Assembly: GCF_024323335.1 (NCBI RefSeq) | Contig: NC_066579.1 | Location: 245,823,575-245,887,574, forward strand | DNA length: 64,000 nucleotides | From: Lathyrus oleraceus | Lineage: Eukaryota; Streptophyta; Magnoliopsida; Fabales; Fabaceae | Direction: 5' to 3' | In this document: piece by piece, positions 56,158 through 64,000 of the stretch | How positions within the stretch are numbered: the first letter of the stretch is position 1 | How the letters are laid out: the number at the start of each line of letters is the position of its first letter | Notes under the pieces: model-generated | Seen by the model: the letters and a program-made list of their open reading frames with translations, nothing else | What the model was told of the DNA's origin: nothing | Databases searched by the model: none | Program-made: the position numbers and the translations under genes

Positions 56158-56870
56158 TTTAAAAATAAAAATAAAAATGGAAATGTTTATTTTTCATTTT
56201 TCTTTCCTTTTGATTCGTCTTGTTCCGACTTCAAAAGAGACTATCCTCCTGATCTCATTGATAAGAATTCGGTTACACCTCTGTATGACTTCGACAATCC
56301 GAGCTATCATGCTGAAGAAGAAGGCGAAGAAGATTGCGATCTGTGGGAATTAGCCAGGTTGTTGAAATAAGAGGAGAAGGTGATTCAACCGCATGAGGAG
56401 CGATTCAAGATTGTTATTCCGAGCACCACCGAGGTCAGAAAGGAAGTGAAAGTTGGGGCCGCTTCAGAGGCGAGTCGAGAGCAGAATGGTAGCCCTGTTG
56501 AAAGAGCATGTGGATACCTTCGCCTGGTCGTATCAGGATATGCCAGGGTCGGATACCGATGTCATTGCGTACAAGCTACCATGGAGAGAAGACTGTCCTC
56601 TAGAGAAGCAGAGCGTCGGTGCCACGTATCAGAGTGACTTTGTTTCATGATATGATTCATCATGAAATTGAATGCTATGTTGATGACATGATAGCAAAGT
56701 CCCAAGCAGAAGAGGGGCATCTGGTGGGATCTGGGGCAAGTTGTTTGACCGGTTGAGACAACTCAGACTGAGGTTGAGTCCGAATCAGTGCACTTGTGGA
56801 GTGCTGTTCGGTAAACTGCTGAGGTTTATTATGAGCGGATAAGAGGAATCGAGGTCGATCCTGCAAAAAA
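56158..56870 (+). pseudogene. Ogre E reverse transcriptase, palm core deleted
   Basis: Exon start DYPPDLIDKNSVTPLYDFDNPSYHAEEEGEEDCD (typical acidic lead), then LARLLK and a TAA (probably from CAA). EEKVIQPHEE follows, a frame shift, LKEHVDTFAWSYQDMPGSDTDVIAYKLP, and EKQ, where it jumps to ATYQ. About 130 residues between are missing, including KKDGKVRMCVDYRDLN and FSFMDGF. ECYVDDMIAKS with the catalytic YVDD survives in another frame (~56671-56703), then RLRQLRLRLSPNQCT. An A-rich run at 56867-56897 ends this part. Confidence 0.8.
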
Positions 56871-57980
56871 AAAAAGAAAAAAAAGAAAAAAAAAAAACAA
56901 TACCAGAAATGCCTGAACCGAAAAAAGAGCAAACGGTCAGGTGGATAATGATTGCCAAGGGGCACTGAAAGATAAAAGTATAAGTTGCAGGAACCTCTGA
57001 TTCTGATGCCTCCTATGGAAGGAACAACTGTTAATCTGGTACTTGACAACCCTCGAGGGATCTATGAGGTGTGTACTGGGGCGGCATGACGAGTCTGGTC
57101 GAAAAGAGCATGCAATTTACCTTAGCAAAAAATTTATCGACTGTGAAACAATACATTCACTGCTCGAGAAAACTTGTTGTACTTTGGCATAGGCTGCTCG
57201 CCGACTGAGACAATATATGCTGGTTCATACCATTTTGTGGATGTCCAAGATGGATCCGATCAAGTATGCGTTTGAGAAGTCAGCATCGACTGGACAGGTT
57301 GCGAGATGGTAAAAAAGTGGGTTTGACTGATTTATGATATACAGTACACCTCTCAGAAAGTAATCGAGGGGAGTGTATTGTCTGATTACATCGCCCCGCA
57401 ATCCGTTGAGGATTTTCAACCAAGGAAGTTAGAGTTCCCTGATGAGGACATCTCGAGGTGCTCAAATTGAAAGATTGTGAGGAACCGATCCCGGAGGAGG
57501 GGCCTGACCCTGAATCTGAACGGATTCTGATGTCTGATGGGGGGAGGTTAATGTAGATGAGTTAGTGTCGTGTTGGTTACGCCGAAAAGATCCCACATTC
57601 CTTTCGTTGCCCGGATAACATTTGAATGCACCAACAATGGTGGCTGAGTACGAAGCTTATATCCTGGGTATTGATCTTCGGTGTGTACGTCTACTGGGGC
57701 AACGCCGCGCTCGCTCGTGTATGGGATAGAAGTGGTATTACCCACTGAAGTCTAGATCCCATTGTGGAGAGTCCTGATGGATGAGAAATTAGAGAAGGCT
57801 AAGTGGATAAGGACTCGGTATGACACGTTGAGCCTGACTGCGGAAAAGAGGCTGGCAGTTACTTGTCATGGGGCAGTTGTACCCAGGGAATGAAGCATGT
57901 TGTTGACCGAAAGGTGCAACCTCGTGCGTACCACGTGGGAGAGTTGGTATTGAAAAGGATCCTTCCTCCTCAACGATCGT
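56871..57980 (+). pseudogene. Ogre E remnants of RNase H, second RNase H and integrase tail
   Basis: Short matching pieces only. Gypsy RNase H: LQEPLILMPPMEG, the ACNLP..KIYRL region and SKMDPIKYAFEK-like text, in several frames (56990-57300). Hinge: SVEDFQPRKLEFPDED (~57405-57452). Second RNase H: a TNNG.AEYEAYILGI-like stretch (~57625-57670), cut short near 57705. It jumps directly to the integrase tail YGIEVVLPTEV and LMDEKLEKAKWIRTRYDTLSLTAEKRLA (~57720-57860). The integrase zinc finger and DDE core are gone. Confidence 0.75.
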
Positions 57981-58131
57981 AGGGACGAGTGGATATACAG
58001 TTATGGATCTCATGCGTGGTCAAAAAGGTTTCGCTGACATAGCCTTGTTGTCGACGACCACGGATGACGAAGATTTTCCATCCCTTGGGAATGCGGACGC
58101 AGTTAAAAAATAGTTCGTATAAAGAGACCCG

Positions 58132-58327
58132 CTGGACGAAAAGAATAAAATAGTCCAGGCAAAAATGGGCATCCCGGCGAACCAAAAAAAAAGAGAAAAG
58201 GTTCGGGCAAAAGTTAGGGATAAAAGAATGAAAAGAATTTGTACACCCGGCAAGTCGAAAACCCCACAAGGGCGACTTGGGCAAAAAAGGGTATCTCGAT
58301 GGATCGAAAACCCGAAAGGGCGGTCCA
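58132..58327 (+). ncRNA. Hairpin array after Ogre E pol (4 stem-loops)
   Basis: Arms: 58132-58137/58153-58158 (CTGGAC/GTCCAG), 58178-58183/58200-58205 (CGAACC/GGTTCG), 58251-58257/58273-58279 (CAAGTCG/CGACTTG), 58300-58306/58321-58327 (TGGATCG/CGGTCCA, one G-U pair). Loops 3 and 4 have AAAA plus CCC...GGG, with a GAAA tetraloop in the fourth. Each stem is followed by GGCAAAA. Counterparts in Ogre B at 22435-22592. Confidence 0.6.
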
Positions 58328-59209
58328 GGCAAAAGAGGGAATGAAACGAACAACCGCGTCCAGCATAATCGTTGATATTTTGGTTAACACATCATGGATA
58401 ATCCCCGACAGAGATCGATCGGAAGCGTCTTGTTCAGAAGACAGAAAGTGCGGGAAGTCTTGAGGACATACGAGGTGTAACCAAGTTGGAACCCGATGAG
58501 ATCACGGCTTCACATTGCCATTAGGATAGATTTTTTCCTTTTGTGCGCGATCACCTCTTTTCAGGGATTTCTTCCTGTGTGTTGCTCGGTTCTGAGTTAC
58601 CTTTTCTCCAGTCAATAAATGCGTGTTCAGTCAAATAACTTTTGTTTTTGTTTTCATTACCGCTTTGATTGCGAAAACATCCGTTTATGTTTGATAAGAA
58701 TATTTGCATTTTGAAACATGGAGATCCCTTCCGATGCATGCTTATAAGATTGGAATCTGGAAATCTTATTCGGAAGTTTGAGTGACCTAGGTGTTGAAAT
58801 GTTGGCACGCCTGGGGCACGCTTTTATCTAACGATCTCTTGCGCAGGTGTTGCTAGATGTCTTCATTCACTCGCAGTTTGTGATGGATAACCTTTTGACA
58901 AAAGAGATCCCTGCAGAGTCCAATCAGGGGCAAGGGATAGAAGAACGGTGAAAAGACAACGAAGAATGATGAAGATCCTGAATATTAATCAAGAAGACTC
59001 TTCAAAGTCTGAGGACTGGAAAGTTTGTATGAATCCCAGGAGTTCGATCTCCGTGGAGTACGGAAGAGTCGGGAATACAAGGTGATGAATCAGAAAAGCC
59101 CAGACGAGTTTGGGAGTTCTCAAAAGTGGAAAGTTGACACTGTGTTTGGATGGTGAATGCCAGTGTTCGACAAATCGACAGGTGTTCTGTGTCAGATAAG
59201 CCGTATCTC

Positions 59210-59720
59210 CCCAGTGGGTTTGAGAGTGTTATCTCCCTAGCAGATTCGAGATCGGTGTCTCCTCAGCGAGCCTGAAGGTCGCCATATCCCCAGTGGAAGC
59301 GTCGATGGGTAGATTGTTCCTAAGGGTGGAGGATGTATCCCCAGCATGGTCGTGAACGCTTGTCCCCGGCAGGGTTGTGGATGTCTATCCCCAGTGTGGC
59401 CTAGTATATTATTTCCTCAGCAGAGTGGTGTAGGCCTTTCTCCAACAGAGTTATGCATTTCCCCATCAGGGTGTGGAGTGTTTTCCCCTAGTGGATCTCC
59501 ATAGCAGAGGGTTTGTGTTGATGGTTTTCCCCCAGCAAGGTCCCCAAGCGGATCGGGTCCGGTGAAATTATCCCCATTAGAGATAAGCATTCGTGTTTTC
59601 CCCTAGCAGTGTAATCCCCAAGCAGTTCGGGTTCGATGGAGATCATCCTCAGCAAGGGTTGTCTTTCCCCAGCAGGGTGGAAATTGACGTGGTATTGAAA
59701 TCCTCAGCCGAGTTCCTAGA
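59210..59720 (+). repeat. ~25-bp degenerate TCCCCAG array
   Basis: Variants of TCCCCAGCAGGGTxG at about 59337, 59364, 59389, 59413, 59438, 59461, 59487 and further, mostly 23-27 bp apart, about 17 in ~500 bp. The core resembles the complement of the PBS. Confidence 0.7.
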
Positions 59721-61179
59721 GCTCCCCGGTGTCGTCTCTGGAGGAGATGTGTTTTTATGCATTCATCATTTAGATAAGCATAGCATATTGCATCATTAGT
59801 GCGTAGCATTTCCATGATCATGGGGAATTGCGCTAAAAAAAAACTCATGCATCAGCATTGCAAACATATCCATTAGTCCCAGGCCGTGGTGACCATCCGA
59901 GAATGGGTTGTCGGAAAGAGTTTAGCATCGCGCCATTGGATCGACTTCAGAATTGGGTTCCCCAGCATGGTTGAGAGGTTGGTGTTTTCCCAACAAGTGT
60001 CTCCTTAGTTGAGCAGGTATTCCAGCAATGCAACTCCCCACAAAATTGGTAGCATCTTGCAAGCTTGGATCGATTCCTCTAGCAGATGTGGGCGTGTCTG
60101 ATCTATCCATATAGAGTCGACCCCTTAAGCAGAAAGTGTCTGTCATTTCCTTCTGCACTCCCCACTGAGTTATATCCTCGTGGATGACGGTTGTTTCCGT
60201 TCCCTCCCTGCACATATAACGGGATGGGTTTTCCCTATTGAGTTCTTTCCTCATTAGGATGAGTCTTGATTCAGTCTGCCTTTTTGGATCGATCCTAAAC
60301 TGGCTTCCTTGTGGCTGTCTGTTGTGCTTCCCTGTGGCATAAATGAATAGTTGCTCACTAACCGGCACTCATTCATATTATCCTCAGCGGAATTAGTTGG
60401 CTTCTACCTGCTAACCGGTAGTTGTAAGTCCTATCTTTGTGGTCTTCTACCTACTAACCGGTAGATGTGAATCCTCTGTTCTCCCCGTTGTGGAGTTAAC
60501 CCTTTGTGCTCATCCTAGCTGATGATGGTTACTTTTCTGTGGTTTTCTGCCTACGAATCGGTAGATGTAATCCCCTCTTCGTGGTTATCATTATCCATTT
60601 TCGGTATTGATAGTCCTCTTCCCTTTAGGATACTGGCTTTGATTAAGCAATCTTATCCCCAGCGGGTCTTCCCCTTCCTTTTGGATATTTGCTCTGAGTA
60701 AGCCATTTTATCCTCAGTGGGTCTTCTTTCATTCACCGTTTGCTGGTAATGTTTGTGGTTTCCCCTTTTGATTGGTCATCTTTGCATACCCAGTCTCGGT
60801 ATCCCGATGCCTTTCTTCTTCGGTCGATTTATCCATTTAACAACCTACAACCCGGTTATGGATAATCTTCCATGCGAGTATATTATCTACGTTTTGACGG
60901 CTATAGATGATATATCTCATGCACTCTTTTGTTGAACCCTTTGTTTGTTTCCCCAACTAAGTAAGATTCGTATTCCTTGTGGAATCGAATGTCCGTCCTT
61001 TAACAAGATTGCTTTCGCTCTCTTCAGGATGATGAGTGTTTTGGAACACAAACCAATTCACGCTTTGGTCGGTCACCTGTTTCATGCCTACAACCCGGTA
61101 TCCTTGGTACTCCTTCCTGTTTGCTCCCTGTCGTGACCTTGATTCCCAGTGATTTACCTCTTCCCCAGTGAGCCACCTC

Positions 61180-62700
61180 TCCGTTGGTTTCGATAAACGT
61201 CGAGTTTTTCCTAGTTGTCCGTTGACATCTAGATGTATTTCCTTCCCCAGTGAGCCACCTCTCCGTTGGTTTCGATAAACGTCGAGTTTTTCCTAGTTGT
61301 CCGTTGACATCTGGATGTATTTCCTTCCCCAGTGAGCTACCTCTCCGTTGGTTTCGATAAACGTCGAGTTTTTCCTAGTTGTCCGTTGACATCTAGTTGT
61401 CTTCCCCACAGGTCATCCGTTGATGTTTGGTCTCCTTCTCCGTTGGTGTCGATAAACGTCGAGCTTCTCCTTCTCCGTTGGTGTCGATAAACGTCAAGCT
61501 TCTCCTTCTCCGTTGGTGTCGATAAACGTCACCCGTTCGTCCGTTGACGTCTGGTCGAGTCTTCCCATTCATCCGTTGATGTCTGGTTACCTCTCCGTTG
61601 GTTTCGATAAACGTTGAGTTTTTCCCATTCGTCCGTTGACGTATGGTTGTATTTCCTTCCCAGTCATTCATTAATGTCTGGTCTCCTTCTCCGTTGGTGT
61701 CGATAAACGTCGAGCTTCACCTTCTCCGTTGGTGTCGATAAACGTTGAGCTTCTCCTTCTCCGTTGGTGTCGATAAACGTCGAGCTTCTCCCGTTCGTCC
61801 GTTGACGTCTGGTCGAGTCTTCCCATTCATCCGTTGATGTCTGGTTACCTCTCCGTTGGTTTCGGTAAACGTCGAGTTTTTCCTAGTTGTCCGTTGACAT
61901 CTAGATGTATTTCTTTCCCATTCATCCGTTGATGTCTGGTTACCTCTCCGTTGGTTTCGGTAAACGTTGAGTTTTTCCCATTCGTCCAATGACGTCTGGT
62001 TGTATCCCTTTCTTTCCCATTCATCCGTTGATGTCTGGTTACCTCTCCGTTGGTTTCGATAAACGTTGAGTTTTTCCCATTCGTCCAATGACGTCTGGTT
62101 GTATCCCTTTCTTTCCCATTCATCCGTTGATGTCTGGTTACCTCTCCGTTGGTTTCGGTAAACGTTGAGTTTTTCCCATTCGTCCAATAAGGTCTGGTTG
62201 TATCCCTTTCTTCCCATTCATCCGTTGATGTCTGGTTACCTCATTGTTGGTTTCGATAAACGTTGAGTTTTTCCCATTCGTCCGATGACGTATGGTTGTA
62301 TATTTCTTTCCCATTCATCCGTTGATGTCTGGTCTCCTTCTCCGTTGGTGTCGATAAACGTCGAGCTTCTCCCTTTCGTCAGTTGACGTCTGGTCGAGTG
62401 TTTCCCATTCATCCGTTGATGTCTGGTCTCCCTCTCCGTTGGTGTGGATAAACGTCGAGCTTCTCCCTTTCGTCCGTTGACGTCTAGTCGAGTCCTCCCA
62501 TTCATCCGTTGATGTCTGGTCTCCTTCTCCGTTCGTGTCGATAAACGTTGAGTTTTTCCCATTCGTCCGTTGGCGTATGGTTGTATTTCTTTCCATTCAT
62601 CTGTTGATGTCTGGTTACCTCTCCGTTGGTTTCGGTAAACGTCGAGTTTTTCCTAGTAGTCCGTTGGCGTCTAGTTGTGATTTCTATTCCCATTCATCGT
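61180..62700 (+). repeat. Complex tandem array (35-, 82- and 99-bp periods)
   Basis: The word CCGTTGGTxTCGxTAAACGT recurs at 61181, 61263, 61345 (82 bp), 61440, 61475, 61510 (35 bp) and 61948, 62047, 62146 (99 bp). All units are made of the same ~33-bp modules: CCGTTGGT...AAACGT and TCCGTTGAtGTCTGGT. Long minus-strand ORFs here only reflect the repeat. Confidence 0.9.
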
Positions 62701-62953
62701 CCTTCGATGTCTGGATGTGGTTCCTTTTTCTGGAAAAAAATCAAATCAAAATCCCCAGTAGAGTCGTTGGTAGACGTCTTGTCTGGTTCAGTGACAAATA
62801 TCAGATCCCAGTGGAAGCTTCCGTTGGTGAATTTTCCTTTCTTGGATCCCCGCAGAGTGCAAATTTCTACGGTTCTTTGGTATTCAATCCCTGTTTACCT
62901 CGAAGGTCTGACAGCCGTTGCTCTCATCCATTCGGGTTCCCAGTTGATTGAAT

Positions 62954-62962
62954 AGGGGCAGC
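62954..62962 (+). promoter_or_regulatory. Polypurine tract of Ogre E
   Basis: AGGGGCAGC directly before TGTAGCACC. The arm GATTGAAT of a perfect 8-bp inverted repeat (62882-62889/62946-62953) abuts it. Confidence 0.85.
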
Positions 62963-64000
62963 TGTAGCACCTCAAATTTGCACCTCCCATTTGTACATAC
63001 ATTTTCATTTTAGGTCATCAGCATTGCATTGCCCATTGCATAGCTCATTGCATTATCATTTGCATAGTCAACAGTCATCAGGCAAGATCAGTCAAGACTA
63101 GTTAGGAGACTCAGTTGTGCAAGCAGGCAAGTGCATTTCCTATGGAAGAAAAGCCCTAGGGTTGTTTCAATGAGTTCATGTGACCTAGGGATCATGTTGA
63201 AGTGATTTGGCCAAGCATTTGATGTTTAAAGATCATCAGTCAATGTACAATTCATCTGAAACCCTAGAAAGTCAACCAAAGTCAACTGTTAGTTCAATCA
63301 TGGATTTGAAGGTGGGAGATGGTTAGAGAGGCCTCATTCATGTCCATACAAGTCTCATTTGACATTACAAACATCAACAATGAAGGATTTGAGGTCAGAT
63401 GAAAAGTTTCCAAAAATAGTAAGTGACTTGTAATTTGAAATTGCCAAAAATGGAAAGGTTTTCTCCTCAAGATTACATCATCAAGAAAGCTTCAAATGAA
63501 ATTTTGTCCAACATGAAAGTTGAAGATATTGCTCTCCCATTTCCAAAAAGTCCAAGATCATGAATTTCTCATGTATGGTTGAAAAGATATGGATCAATCA
63601 TGGCCAAGTGAATTTGAACTTCAAGAATGCATAACTTTTACACCAAATGTCCAAATGGAGTGGCTCTTTTTGCAACATTTCTCTCTTGATCTCTACTATC
63701 CAAATCATGCATCATAAGCCATGCATTTCCATCACAAAAATATTTGCATTTTCATTTGAATTTTGGAGGGAAATTCCAAATTTAAAAATTAAGCATTGTT
63801 TTCACATTTTACCATTTGCACTTGGCTCAAAACAGAATTTCAAATGATTTCCAAGCCAATTTCGTGCACTGTTCCATTGGTAATCCCATGCATGAGGTGC
63901 ATTGGCCAATTTGCATTTACACTCTCTTTTCACTAATCCATTGGCAATTGACTTAATTGTGATTAACACATGATTAGGAGCTCATATATATAGCTAATCA
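62963..64000 (+). repeat. Ogre E 3' LTR (cut by window edge)
   Basis: It matches 48758-49766, with a few mismatches and one indel of about 35 bp (extra sequence near 63450-63485). It continues beyond the window. Confidence 0.93.

Larger units (their letters stand above)
57981..62953 (+). other. Ogre E 3' UTR
   Basis: About 5 kb without a supported gene. Order: hairpin array (58132-58327), unique text (58.35-59.2 kb), ~25-bp TCCCCAGCAGGGT-type array (59210-59720), CTAACCGGTAG-type repeats (60.36-60.6 kb), a block with an ORF shared with Ogre B (60858-60935), a large tandem array (61180-62700) and a stem before the PPT. Confidence 0.8.
48758..64000 (+). mobile_element. Ogre E: plus-strand, LTR-intact, internally deleted (non-autonomous)
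   Basis: 5' LTR 48758-53608, PBS 53611, leader, gag without capsid, protease region without active site, intron, RT without palm core, scraps of RNase H and integrase, hairpin array, ~4.9-kb 3' UTR with tandem arrays, PPT, 3' LTR 62963 to the window end. The first ~440 bp of the two LTRs show 8 mismatches by eye before an indel, so it is fairly young. It is inserted in the D 3' UTR; the five bases before it are GCTGG (48753-48757). Confidence 0.92.

Noticed and set aside
56867..56897. A-rich run as a poly(A) tail of a LINE or processed copy
   Set aside because: It sits within the RT remnant with Ogre RNase H text on both sides and no duplication. It is a local A-run expansion.
59337..59430. 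tRNA-like TCCCCAGCAGAGT words
   Set aside because: No cloverleaf or tRNA promoter boxes surround them. They are repeats similar to a tRNA 3' tail, not tRNA genes.
61393..62693. Long minus-strand ORFs with RHQRRR/PDVNGRTG repeats
   Set aside because: They only translate the tandem array, in several frames at once. The array is non-coding in element sense, and no known protein is matched.
61180..62700. CRISPR-like repeat/spacer appearance
   Set aside because: Units are contiguous and all related, with no unique spacers, and the genome is eukaryotic. It is a tandem array.

Overview
This is repeat-only nuclear DNA of a flowering plant. I found no host gene, rRNA, tRNA gene or CRISPR array. The window is a nest of Ty3/gypsy LTR retrotransposons of the Ogre/Tat lineage, with an older Athila/Cyclops-type element and the 3' end of a Ty1/copia (SIRE/Maximus-like) element. 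Multi-kilobase LTRs, an extra ORF1, an intron before RT, a second RNase H, kilobase 3' UTRs and the Cyclops/Maximus company all suggest a legume of the Fabeae tribe (pea, vetch, lentil or Lathyrus group). The species is an inference.

Layout. 1-4373: Ogre A (minus), the RNase H/RT/protease end plus its 5' LTR; gag is deleted. 4374-13665: old debris, namely a broken Cyclops-like element (minus; gag-pro and PBS at 9.5-12.4 kb, integrase and env-position ORF at 4.8-6.1 kb), a copia 3' end and LTR (6.2-8.1 kb), another LTR piece (8.1-8.96 kb), an orphan Ogre 3'-UTR fragment (8.96-9.54 kb) and a diverged Ogre RT (12.36-13.44 kb). 13666-41518: Ogre C (plus), a degenerate element with a ~5.1-kb 5' LTR, PBS, ORF1, gag, protease, RT, two RNases H and the start of integrase. 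Ogre B (minus, 17707-31361, flanked by the 5-bp duplication ATTAC) sits inside C's 5' LTR. Ogre D (minus; 5.6-kb LTR at 41519-47149) sits in C's pol. Ogre E (plus, 48758 to beyond the window, 4.85-kb LTR) sits in D's 3' UTR.

Coding state. None of the elements looks autonomous. B has an almost complete RNase H-integrase frame but lacks gag and the protease active site. E has well preserved LTRs, PBS and PPT, yet every catalytic core has been cut out, which is the form expected of an element moved in trans. C carries many stop codons.

The most interesting signal is in the non-coding RNA of these elements. The families barely align by sequence, but they keep matching stem-loops whose arms change together: a stem just before the polypurine tract (B, D, E), a run of hairpins just after pol (B, E), an AGTA-loop hairpin in U5 (B, C, D, E) and a GAACTACG module in the LTR (B, C, D, E). 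Degenerate 3'-UTR repeats also read as the complement of the primer-binding site. Together these look like an undescribed set of cis-acting RNA elements for Ogre replication or packaging. All comparisons were made by eye.
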